Source of the DNA: Fibrobacter sp. UWB10
GTDB lineage: Bacteria; Fibrobacterota; Fibrobacteria; Fibrobacterales; Fibrobacteraceae
Reading direction: 5' to 3'
Assembly (NCBI RefSeq): GCF_900182935.1
Contig: NZ_FXUE01000006.1
Span: forward strand, 1-64,000
DNA: 64,000 bases
The position numbers were made by a program, and so were the translations under genes. A model generated the notes under the pieces. The model ran no database searches. It was not told where the DNA came from and saw nothing but the letters and a program-made list of their open reading frames with translations. Shown piece after piece: positions 25,020-33,900 of the stretch (positions within the stretch are counted from its first letter, which is position 1; each line of letters opens with the position of its first letter).

Positions 25020-26351
25020 CTATACGACGCCGTACTGTTTCCACTTGCCGCCACGCCAGCGGATATAATTCACGATAGAACGGTAGAATTCGTCGGCGGC
25101 CATGCCGAGCCAAATACCCACGAGACCGAGATCTAGACCGAAGGCGAGCAGGAGGGCGGTACCCAGGCCGCAGGTCCACATCATGGCAGAACCTACGATG
25201 GCGGGGAACTTGGAATCGCCCGACGCGCGGAGGGCCGAGGTGATGACCATGTTTGCGGCCTTGAACGGCTGCAGAATCACGTCGCACCACAGGCAGAGCT
25301 TGCCCAGGCGGATGACTTCGGGGTCGCTGGTGTAGAACGAAAGCAACTGGGTCCCAAAGAGGGCAACGATGATTGCCACAATGAGCCCGCTTGCGCTACC
25401 GGCAATCAGGCTTTGGTGCAGTCGGCGGTTCGCCTTGTCAAAGTCGTGGGCGCCCACAAGGTGAGCCACGAGAATCTGGTTTCCGCTACTCAAACCCACG
25501 CTCAAAATGACTGCGAGCATGGCGAAGTTTGCACTAAAGATGCGGGCGGTCATGGCAATAATGCCCAAGTGCACCACAATCGCTGTCAGCACCACCTGGA
25601 AAATCTGGAAACTTACGGGCTCGACCGCGGCCGGAAATCCGATGCGAATCCAGTCGGGCAGAATCACGCGGGAACGTTTGAAGTCGGTTCGGCGAATCTT
25701 GTGGTGGACCTTGATTCGCAAAATCAGGAACAGAATGCTTGCGGCAATCAGCCAAGAAAGCATGGTGGCAAGCGCCACGCCCTTCACGCCCATCTGCGGG
25801 AACCCGAGATAGCCGTTCAGGAAGATGACGTTCATGATGGCGTTCGAAATAATCGTGATGAAGTTTCCGAGCAGGTTCCATACGGTAAGACCGTGGGTCG
25901 CAATCAAAGACGTGAGACAGGATTGCAGGGCGCGGAACGCAAAACCGATAGAGACAATATGCAGAAAGTCGCGGGCGTGGTGGGCGGCCTCGCCTGTAAG
26001 CCCCATCCAGCTTACAATCTGGTTGTTTAGGGGGATTATAACCAGTGTGATTGCAACGCCTAACAAGAGGCTACCCAACAACACCATAGTTTGGGTGGTG
26101 CCAGCTTGCCTGGGGCGTTCTGCCCCAATGAACTGCGAGGCGATGCTCGCCCCTGCTTGGGCGAAGGCGTTAATAGCCATAAAGAGTGCGCCCAGCACAG
26201 GCATAAGTGCCCCCACGCCCGCTGCCGCCGATTCCGACGTACGCGACAAGAACCAGCTGTCCATCATGGGTTGGCACGTGGCGATACCGAAGGTAATGAA
26301 TAGCGGCCACGAAAGGCTTAAAAGGGATCTGTCCTTGACTTGCACTTGCAT
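25020..26351 (-). CDS. MATE-family efflux transporter 1 (443 aa)
   Basis: This inner-membrane antiporter exports cationic drugs or other small molecules using a Na+ or H+ gradient. Twelve hydrophobic segments are predicted. Family features are QPMMDSWFLSRTSESAAAGVGA near the N-terminus (usual MATE Q-x-x-D loop region) and a repeated architecture in the two halves. Length is typical (about 440-460). A -10-like TACAAT ends 9 nt before the ATG with no Shine-Dalgarno. The substrate cannot be predicted. Confidence 0.92.
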   Translation of the reverse strand: MQVQVKDRSLLSLSWPLFITFGIATCQPMMDSWFLSRTSESAAAGVGALMPVLGALFMAINAFAQAGASIASQFIGAERPRQAGTTQTMVLLGSLLLGVAITLVIIPLNNQIVSWMGLTGEAAHHARDFLHIVSIGFAFRALQSCLTSLIATHGLTVWNLLGNFITIISNAIMNVIFLNGYLGFPQMGVKGVALATMLSWLIAASILFLILRIKVHHKIRRTDFKRSRVILPDWIRIGFPAAVEPVSFQIFQVVLTAIVVHLGIIAMTARIFSANFAMLAVILSVGLSSGNQILVAHLVGAHDFDKANRRLHQSLIAGSASGLIVAIIVALFGTQLLSFYTSDPEVIRLGKLCLWCDVILQPFKAANMVITSALRASGDSKFPAIVGSAMMWTCGLGTALLLAFGLDLGLVGIWLGMAADEFYRSIVNYIRWRGGKWKQYGVV

Positions 26352-26360
26352 ACGCCGCCA

Positions 26361-26366
26361 ATTGTA
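26361..26366 (-). promoter_or_regulatory. -10 element (TACAAT), leaderless type
   Basis: In minus-strand TTCTACAATTGG, the hexamer ends 9 nt before ATG 26351, matching the recurrent TTCTAYATTTG pattern with one change. Confidence 0.55.
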
Positions 26367-26371
26367 GAAAT

Positions 26372-26393
26372 GCCCCAGCCTAAAGGCTAGGGC
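26372..26393. repeat. Short hairpin upstream of the MATE gene
   Basis: GCCCCAGCC and GGCTAGGGC are 9-nt arms with one mismatch and a TAAA loop. It lies between mltG and its downstream neighbour. On the minus strand there is no T run after it, so a terminator role for mltG is uncertain. On the plus strand an A/T run follows, but no plus-strand gene ends here. Confidence 0.5.
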
Positions 26394-26458
26394 TTGAAAA
26401 TTTTTTTTGTATACAACTGTATCTGGTGAATCACTTTTTAGGGTGATTTTGCCGGATT

Positions 26459-27466
26459 TTACTCTCCGCGGTTCTTGGCGGCAACGTCCTTGTACTTGTT
26501 GTGGTCGGCCAAGTTGGAGCTAAAGAAATGCGTCATGGAACCGTCGTCTTTTGCAACAAAGTAAAGGGCGTCGGTCGTGGCCGGGAACAGCGCAGCCTCA
26601 ATCGCCTTGCGGCCTGGATTCGAAATGGGACCCGGCATTAAACCCTTGAATTTGCGGGTGTTGTAGGGGCTATTGCTATTGAGCTGGCTCTTGTAAATCG
26701 GGCCGGTCAGGTTCCTGAAAATGAACCGCACCGTGGGGTCTGCCCCGAGCGGCATACCGATGCGTAAACGGTTATGGAATACGCCTGCAATCAGCGGACG
26801 TTCTTCGGGAATGCCGGTTTCTTCTTCGACCACGCTTGCAAGCGTCAGCACCTTGTGCCAGCTGCCAAGAGTCTTCCACATAGAGCCCGGACGCTTTTCC
26901 ATTTCGTCGCGGACCTTGAGGTTTGCGGCCACCATGTGCTTCAGGATTGTCTCTTCGTCGGCGTCAATCGGGAAGGGGTAGGTGTCGGGGAGCAGGTAGC
27001 CTTCCAGGGAGTTTGCTTCGACTCCGAGCGAGCGGGCGAACTTCGGGTCTTGGACGAGCTTGTTCCAGCGGTTCTCGTTAAAGTCAGGGTAAGCCTTCTT
27101 TAAATAGGCCGGGATTTCCCACGAGGCGCGGCCTTCGGGAATGGTTACGCGGCGTACGGCAACCTTGCCGCTTTCAATAATGGCGAGCACCTGCGGTAGC
27201 GTAAGGCCAGCCGGGATTTCGAACCAGCCTGCCTTGAGGTTCGGGTTCAACCTTTTCATGGTCAACCGGAAGGCGAGGTCGTCGCTCCAAATTCCGTTCT
27301 GTTTTAGAATCTGGAAAACCTTTGCGGGGGAGCTCCCCTTGGGGACCTCGATGAGGGCTGTTTCGGTGTTTTTTGCCAGCTCACCCATCCTGGACTTGAG
27401 GTTTACGGTCAAAAAAGTGCCCAAAAGTGCCAAAATGATGGCCAAAATAAGTAAAATCTTCTTCAT
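26459..27466 (-). CDS. mltG: Endolytic murein transglycosylase MltG (335 aa)
   Basis: MltG is anchored in the inner membrane and cleaves nascent glycan strands, setting their length. One N-terminal membrane helix lies at about residues 3-22, then a LysM-like subdomain, then the YceG catalytic domain. That domain contains LASVVEEETGIPEERPLIAGVFHNRL (quoted in parts: VVEEETGIPEE, catalytic Glu; IAGVFHNRL), GADPTVRF and GLMPGPISNPG, all diagnostic. TAAATT ends 8 nt before the ATG, with no Shine-Dalgarno. It fits functionally with the mre/rod operon 11 kb away. Confidence 0.95.
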   Translation of the reverse strand: MKKILLILAIILALLGTFLTVNLKSRMGELAKNTETALIEVPKGSSPAKVFQILKQNGIWSDDLAFRLTMKRLNPNLKAGWFEIPAGLTLPQVLAIIESGKVAVRRVTIPEGRASWEIPAYLKKAYPDFNENRWNKLVQDPKFARSLGVEANSLEGYLLPDTYPFPIDADEETILKHMVAANLKVRDEMEKRPGSMWKTLGSWHKVLTLASVVEEETGIPEERPLIAGVFHNRLRIGMPLGADPTVRFIFRNLTGPIYKSQLNSNSPYNTRKFKGLMPGPISNPGRKAIEAALFPATTDALYFVAKDDGSMTHFFSSNLADHNKYKDVAAKNRGE

Positions 27467-27474
27467 ATCGCAAA

Positions 27475-27480
27475 AATTTA
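27475..27480 (-). promoter_or_regulatory. -10 element (TAAATT) of mltG, leaderless type
   Basis: The minus-strand hexamer is followed by the 8-nt spacer TTTGCGAT and ATG 27466. Confidence 0.5.
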
Positions 27481-27513
27481 AAAGAAAATCTGACGAAAGT
27501 CAAAAATAAAAGG

Positions 27514-27519
27514 TATATT
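27514..27519 (+). promoter_or_regulatory. Probable -10 (TATATT) of the small secreted protein gene
   Basis: TATATT lies 44 nt before ATG 27564, leaving a short leader containing GAGGAAAG as a ribosome site. This is the normal, leadered arrangement, divergent from mltG. Confidence 0.55.
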
Positions 27520-27563
27520 CGTACTTGCATTGTCAAGTTTTTAACCTGTTTCTGAGGAAAGAT

Positions 27564-27998
27564 ATGAAAAAGGTGCTCTTAATTGCTCTTGCTCTGATGG
27601 TTAGCGTTTCTTTCGCTGCCGGCAAGAAGGTTAAATCTAAGCTGGGTGACGTGGACCTGACCAAGGAAAAAGATGGTGGTTCTGTCGTTTGTACCGCAGG
27701 CTTTAATGATGAACTGACGATCCTTAAGGACGGCGAAACGGAAGTGCTCGTGAAAGGTCCTTGCGGACAGGGCTGGGTTCAGAAGTCCAAGATTGAATAC
27801 GTTGCACAGGCTGCTGGTGACAAGTCCATGAAACTCGATCAGGTGGACGTGGTCGGCTGGCTCGATAACCCGAGCGCCGTGTTCGTGTTGGAAAACGATG
27901 ACCTCGACCTCGACGGTGTGAACATCGACCGTGACTTCAAGGAATACTTGCAGCACACGATGGACCGCGAACAGATGGAAATGCACAACAACGAAAAC
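27564..27998 (+). CDS. Small secreted protein, SH3-like (144 aa)
   Basis: The start at ATG 27564 has GAGGAAA at -13. A signal peptide MKKVLLIALALMVSVSFA is evident. The mature part is beta-rich with two Cys (VVCTAGFND, KGPCGQGWV) and resembles a small SH3-like domain (weak call). The C-terminus is acidic and helical (TMDREQMEMHNNEN). No function is assigned. A strong terminator follows; the stop codon ends at 28001. Confidence 0.7.
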
Positions 27999-28030
27999 TA
28001 ATTCGTTTTCTGTCGCAAACGCGTTTGGTT

Positions 28031-28058
28031 CCCCTGCAGTACGCAGGGGTTCTTTTTT
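28031..28058 (+). terminator. Intrinsic terminator of the small secreted protein gene
   Basis: CCCCTGC (28031-28037) pairs with GCAGGGG (28043-28049); a T run follows. Confidence 0.9.
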
Positions 28059-28161
28059 TGTGGGGTTCATTGTTCCGCATTTGGCGTGGTTAGTCTACGT
28101 GTGTAAACATTATCAATTTGTTATGTGCTTTCAATCACGTGGAAAATGAGTTCTGAAAAGC

Positions 28162-28167
28162 TAAATT
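28162..28167 (+). promoter_or_regulatory. -10 element (TAAATT) of the GH5 gene, leaderless type
   Basis: It sits in GCTAAATTTACACACATG, 7 nt before ATG 28175, with no purine-rich ribosome site between them. Confidence 0.55.
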
Positions 28168-28174
28168 TACACAC

Positions 28175-30706
28175 ATGAAAATTTCTAGAATCGTTAATCT
28201 TTTTGGCCTTACGGTGCTTGCCGCAGGGTTTATTTCTATTTCTTCTGCTGCCGTTACTCCGACCCGCGTTGGCCCGGTGAGCCAATACGGCCAGCTGCAG
28301 GCTGGTAAGAATTCGGATGGTCACGGTCGTATCTATGGCAGTTGCAAGGGTGTGACCGCCGGGAACGAAGTTGCTGTGCAGGGCATGAGTCTCTTCTGGA
28401 GCATGGCTAGCGGTAATGAAGGTCCGGCTTATTGGAACGGTGCAACGATTTCGGGACTTGTTGAAAAACAAAATATCCAATTGATTCGTGGTCCTGTCGG
28501 TGTTGATGGCGACTGGCAAAATGGAAACGGAAACTATTTTACGAATACGAATTTCCATAGGAATTTAATGGATTCGGTGGTAACGGCCGCCATTAAAAAC
28601 GATATCTATGTGATTATTGATTTCCATAGTCATTGTGCAGAACAGATTACGAGTAACGCACAGTCGTTCTTTAGCTATATGGCTGAAAAATGGGGCGGCT
28701 ATGACAATGTGATTTTCGAAATCTACAATGAGCCCAAGAACAATTGTTCTGACAGCTGGTTTGACCTGAGCGGAGCACAAAACTACTGGAAAGAAAAAAT
28801 TGTCCCGTATGCAAAAACGATTATCAAAACCATTCGCACTTATTCCGACAACCTGATTGTGGTGGGAACTCCATACTATGATCAGTATACAAATGCGGCT
28901 CTTGTTGAACCGCTCAATGATGCTAATGTGGCATATTCGTTCCACTACTATGCGGGTGATGACCCGTATCGTCACAAGACTGATGACCAGGGTGCTAGAG
29001 CCGAAAAGGCGATGCAAGGCGGACTTTCTGTCTTCGTGACCGAATGGGGTAATTCTGCGCCGAGCGGCGATGGTGGTTTTAATAAAGATTATAGCAGCAC
29101 TTGGTATCAGTGGATGACCAAAAATCAGCTGTCAGGTGCAAACTGGTCTGTATCGAATAAGAATGAAACTGCTTCCTATTTTAGTGGTGGCGCTTGGAAT
29201 TATTCGGAAAGCGGTAAATGGGTAAATGAAAATGTCTTTGCTCCGATTCGTAATCAGGTGTATACTGCCTGCTCTGCAACGCCTGCGTCATCTAGCTCCA
29301 GCGTAGCCTCTTCTTCCAGTTCTGTTCCGTCTAGCTCTAGTGTGAAGCGCGTGACCGTCTTTGAACTCACTAGTGGTAATGCGAACCAGACCGTTATTGC
29401 TGGCGATTCTATTAATCCAATTGTCTATCGCTTTAACGACAATGTGGTTGGTCTTAAATTGTCTGGCCTTCCGAAAGGCTTTGGTAGCGTACTTGATACG
29501 AGTGCTAGAACGTACTCCATTAAGGGTGCCTCTGAAGAATCCTTGCGCGATCATGAGTTTACCTACACGGTGGCTGTGACCGGAGTTGATTCGAATACGA
29601 CTGCAACGGGTAAGATTACCGTCAAGCATAAGCCTGTTACGACATCGATCGAAGTGGTGGAAAATGCTTCTCAGACTGTTGTTGCCGGTGACTCCATTTT
29701 GCCGATTGTATTCCGCTATCAATATTTGGATTCTATTGCGGCGAGCGGCCTTCCCGAAGGAACCATCAACTTGCAGATGGATAAGTCTACGAAGACGATT
29801 ACGCTTGCCGGTGCCGTCAAGGAAACCCTCCGTGACCATGAGTACACTTTGAAGCTGGATATCTTTGGACCGGACAACAATGCCTCTGCTACAGCGAAGG
29901 TGATGGTTGTGGCGCCTAAGTCCAGCAGTTCCGTGGAGTCCTCAAGCTCTGTCGTATCCAGCTCTAGCGAAGCATCCTCCAGCTCTGAAGAAGTTTCTAG
30001 CTCTAGTGCGGAATCTTCTAGTTCCGTCGAATCTTCTTCTAGCGAAATTTCTAGCAGCTCTGTTGAATCCTCGAGTTCTCAGCCGAAGTCGTCAAGCAGT
30101 TCTGTTGTGTCCTCCAGTTCTGTGCCGGAATCTTCTAGCTCTGAGCCGGAATCGTCCAGCTCCAGTGTCGAATCTAGCTCCAGTGTTGAAGAATCTAGCA
30201 GCTCCTCGAATGTCGATGTGTTGGTGGTTGGCAGCGTAGAACAGCTTGCGGTGCCAAACGGCAAATTTGAAGAAATCGTGTTCCGGAATGTGGTAACGGC
30301 TGTTCGCAATACTTATCACTTGCATTTCGTGACCATGGCGCAGTCCGGAAATGAGTATGTCGTTTCCGCAACTACGGTGCCGGACTACTTTAGGCCTGGC
30401 GAGTATGCGGACACCTTGACTATCAATGGTGAAAAGTATGAAATCAAGCTTACCGTAACCGAACAGACGACCTTTGCCGCAGCATCTGTGACAAGCCCGG
30501 TTCTGCTGATGGTGGAAAACCGCACGCTCCATGTGTCGGGTGCTGAAATGGTCCGTCTAGACGTGTTCGACATGCAGGGGCGCCCGGTGGAAAGCTTTAA
30601 GCAGGTAAAGGGCTCTGTAAGCCTCGAAAACCTTCGTCAGGGCAACTATATCGTGCGCGTGAGAGCAGGCTCTAACAGCCTAATTCGCCGAATTTCGATT
30701 AAATAA
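28175..30706 (+). CDS. GH5 family endoglucanase with poly-Ser linkers and T9SS-like tail (843 aa)
   Basis: This is a secreted cellulase of glycoside hydrolase family 5. The signal peptide covers about residues 1-25. The catalytic domain is about 30-365, with acid/base Glu186 in IYNEP and nucleophile Glu290 in VTEWGNS; HSH at 151-153 and HYY at 257-259 are typical of the active site. A Ser linker (370-390) follows, then two similar beta modules (about 394-485 and 490-580, each with NxxQTVxAGDSIxPIV and a LRDHEYT motif), a long Ser/Glu/Val linker (582-678), a third related module (about 680-765), and a C-terminal sorting domain (about 775-843: VRLDVFDMQGRPVESF, LRQGNYIVRV) like those of type IX secretion substrates. 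Surface location on cellulose is inferred. Confidence 0.94.
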   Translation: MKISRIVNLFGLTVLAAGFISISSAAVTPTRVGPVSQYGQLQAGKNSDGHGRIYGSCKGVTAGNEVAVQGMSLFWSMASGNEGPAYWNGATISGLVEKQNIQLIRGPVGVDGDWQNGNGNYFTNTNFHRNLMDSVVTAAIKNDIYVIIDFHSHCAEQITSNAQSFFSYMAEKWGGYDNVIFEIYNEPKNNCSDSWFDLSGAQNYWKEKIVPYAKTIIKTIRTYSDNLIVVGTPYYDQYTNAALVEPLNDANVAYSFHYYAGDDPYRHKTDDQGARAEKAMQGGLSVFVTEWGNSAPSGDGGFNKDYSSTWYQWMTKNQLSGANWSVSNKNETASYFSGGAWNYSESGKWVNENVFAPIRNQVYTACSATPASSSSSVASSSSSVPSSSSVKRVTVFELTSGNANQTVIAGDSINPIVYRFNDNVVGLKLSGLPKGFGSVLDTSARTYSIKGASEESLRDHEFTYTVAVTGVDSNTTATGKITVKHKPVTTSIEVVENASQTVVAGDSILPIVFRYQYLDSIAASGLPEGTINLQMDKSTKTITLAGAVKETLRDHEYTLKLDIFGPDNNASATAKVMVVAPKSSSSVESSSSVVSSSSEASSSSEEVSSSSAESSSSVESSSSEISSSSVESSSSQPKSSSSSVVSSSSVPESSSSEPESSSSSVESSSSVEESSSSSNVDVLVVGSVEQLAVPNGKFEEIVFRNVVTAVRNTYHLHFVTMAQSGNEYVVSATTVPDYFRPGEYADTLTINGEKYEIKLTVTEQTTFAAASVTSPVLLMVENRTLHVSGAEMVRLDVFDMQGRPVESFKQVKGSVSLENLRQGNYIVRVRAGSNSLIRRISIK
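29930..30207 (+). repeat. Serine-rich linker coding repeat
   Basis: This stretch of alternating TCT/AGC/TCC serine codons interspersed with Glu, Val and Pro encodes (S4-5)-V/E-x repeats. The varied synonymous codons suggest selection on the peptide against exact DNA repeats. Confidence 0.85.
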
Positions 30707-30740
30707 GCCGTTTTTGTCCAAAAAGACAAGTGATTTCGTG

Positions 30741-30765
30741 AACCCCGGTCTAGCCGGGGTTCTTT
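30741..30765 (+). terminator. Intrinsic terminator of the GH5 gene
   Basis: AACCCCGG (30741-30748) pairs with CCGGGGTT (30754-30761); TCTTTC follows. Confidence 0.8.
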
Positions 30766-30850
30766 CGTTTCTTACGGAAATGTTATAAAAATATTCCAAT
30801 TTGGACTAGGCTAAATCGTCTTTTCTAGCGCGGGGTCTCATTTTCGGGTA

Positions 30851-30856
30851 TATATT
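30851..30856 (+). promoter_or_regulatory. Probable -10 (TATATT) of the giant surface protein gene
   Basis: TATATTT lies about 77 nt before ATG 30934, leaving a ~70-nt leader. Confidence 0.5.
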
Positions 30857-30933
30857 TGTTTACATATCGATTTCTCGCAATCGATATTGAGGTTGTTTTA
30901 ACATGGAATTCACCTAAACCCCGGAGGTCCACC

Positions 30934-33900
30934 ATGAAAACCGCAATCCTTAGCTCTATTTTAACCGTTGGCTTAGGCGCTTCTGCTTGGGCTGAAGGAA
31001 CACCGCTTGATATTGCGGTTGGTGATTCCGTAATCATTGATGATTTTGCGGATGGTGACTATAACTCCAATTTGGGTCCATGGGTTTTCTCAAAGGCTGA
31101 AACATCTTCATTGGATACATCTATTGTAGATGAATCTGGTGTCAAGGCTCTTAAATTGGATTATACGGTTTCGTCAGGTTTTATAATGCCGAAGGATTAT
31201 CCATACGGGATGCAAATGTCTGAAGGCTATGTTGAAGCGAAAGTGCTTCTAGATGAAAGTCAAAATGCAATTGATTTGTCGAGTTGTACCGAAATTCGAT
31301 TTGATTATAAGCAACCGCAAAATTCGATGGTGATGATGATTACGCAGTCGTTTGCTGTGATTGACGGAAATGGTCAAGCGTATTCCAAAAGCCTGAATTC
31401 GGCCATGTATTATAATCAATCTTTCCAAACGGCAAGAATCAAATGGACCGATTTGGTTGGCGATGATGCTGCAGATGATGTTGCTAAAAATGTAGCGGCA
31501 TTTAGCTGGAAAATTTCGTCACCTTCTATGATGGGAATGTCTGCTCAGGGATCTCTTGAAATAGCCAATGTTCGCTGTGTCAACCTTCCTGTTTATACGG
31601 TGAAGTTCTATAAAGGCGAAGAACTGTTGCAATCAAAAAAATATCTTCAGGGAGAAACACCTTCTTATGATGGATGGTTCGAAGAGACGGATCGGTATCA
31701 TTATGAACTTAGAGGCTGGGAACCTGAAATTACTCCTGTGACAGCTGATGCCAGTTACAAGGCTGTGCTGGATAGTAGTCTCCGTCGTTATGAAGTCTAC
31801 TTCTACGATGCTAATGAAAATCAGCTGATGTATAGTTATTTGCCGTACGGAACGGTTCCGAGTTATACCGGTGTGAATCCGGTAAAGCTTCCTACTGTTG
31901 GATATTCCTACACCTTTAAGGGCTGGGGAACGCGAACTTGTGATTATGTGGAGTATAAAAAATGTTCTGATGACGATGAATATGATTGTGATTATTGGGA
32001 TGAAGAAATATGCTTGATAGAATACATACAAGATCTTCCTCCGGTAACAGGAGAAACGTCGTATTATCCGGTATATGATTCTACGGCAAATATCTATACG
32101 GTCAAGTTTGCCAATGTTGATGGAGAAATCCTGAGCAGTCAGGAATATGCCTATGGAACAAAGGCAAGCGATATCGTGCGCCCGGCAAATCCGACCCGAG
32201 AATCTAAAAATGGTATCGTATACACCTTTAAAGGTTGGGTTCCCGAAGTTTCAGATGTGTCTGGTCATGTGGTTTATGTCGCTAATTATTCTGCTGAGAC
32301 GGCGGATGGTGATCCTGCTGAAATATATACCGTGGCCTTTGTGGATGAAAATGGTGTTCTTGAAGTAAAGGAATACCAAGCGGGAGATTACCCTGAATAT
32401 ACGGGTTCTGCCGAACCGTCCAAGGAATCGTCGGTGATGTATGATTATATCTTCACTGATTGGCGCGATCAGAATGGTTGGTATATAGACGAAGTGGATG
32501 AGAATAAAGTGTATATGGCTCTCTTTGAAGAGCAGTACCGCAAATATTGGATTGTCTTTAAGGATGATGACGGTTCGGTTCTCGATTCTATCCAGTATGA
32601 ATATGACAGTTATATTGATGATGACGATGTAAGGGAACTTGCAAAGTCTTATGATGATGGCTATAGTCTGCAAAAATGGAATCCGGAATTGAAACGGGTT
32701 ACGGGTCGCGCCGTTTATCAGGCGGTGTATAGCTATGAAGCTCGTTTTGTGGCCGAAGATTTCTACCGGTCAGAATGGGTGAGCAAGGGTGAAACCCCGG
32801 AGTGTAGAGATTGCAACCCTGAAAAGATGCCTACGGCTGAATATACTTATGAGTTTATCGGTTGGGATAAATTGCCTGCACCTGTTACAGATACGGTGAC
32901 TTATACAGCTGTCTTTAAAGCGGTGCCTATACCTGCAGCACCTGTAACAAATATTGCCGTGGGTGACGCATTGTTAATCGATGATTTCGAAGACGGTGAT
33001 GAAATCTCGAAACAGGGTGGTGAATGGTTCGTCTATGATGACAGTGATAGCGAATACCATTATTCTTCGGAAATTTCCAAGACGGTTTCTGTAAAGGCCG
33101 ATGGTTCGAAAACCCTTGAAGTTGCGCACAAGAGAAGATGCAGTTGGAAAGGTGGCTACGATTGCGATGGCTGGCTTGGAGTTGGAGTAACCCTTTCGTC
33201 GGGAGGAACCCCGGTTGATTTGTCGCAGTGTAATGCTATCCAATATGACTATCGTGGTAGTGAACACATATTCAAAGTGGAAAGCGTCCTTGATGTTGAT
33301 TACAATAGTGTGAGGACTTATGTTGATTCAAGTGAAAACTGGAAGACTGTTACGATTTATCTTAACAAACTGAAATATGGTACGGTCGATGCAGATGTAG
33401 CCTTTAAGCAGGCTAAGCAGTTCATTTGGAGCGACATGATGGGCGAAGGTATTTTTGAACTGGATAACATCAAGTGTCTCCATAAGCCGACTTATGTTGC
33501 GAAGTTCTATTACGGAGAAAATCTGATTGATTCTGTAATGGTTGCCGAAGGGGATGAACCCGAATATGATGGCGCCTTCTCGCTTGATAGCGTTGCAGAA
33601 GAAATGTCAGACGATAAGTTTGAATATGTCGTGGATTGGACTCCTGAAATTGTCCCGGCGACTAAGGATGTGGCCTATACGGCCACATTCACCAAGCAAC
33701 CGCGTAAATTCTGGATAAGCTTTAGTACGGCAAAAGATTGGTCGGATACGCTTGTGGAATACGGGAAGACGCCTGTATACGAGGGGGACCTTACCAGGGA
33801 TCCGGATGAATCTTGTAAGGAATACATCTTTGACAGGTGGGTATCTTATGATTATGAAACGGATGAAGACGTTTATGGCTTATTCCCTGCGACGCGTGAT

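Noticed and set aside
26372-26393. Terminator of mltG
   Set aside because: The hairpin has no T run on the minus strand and lies 66 nt past the stop, so it is reported only as a hairpin.
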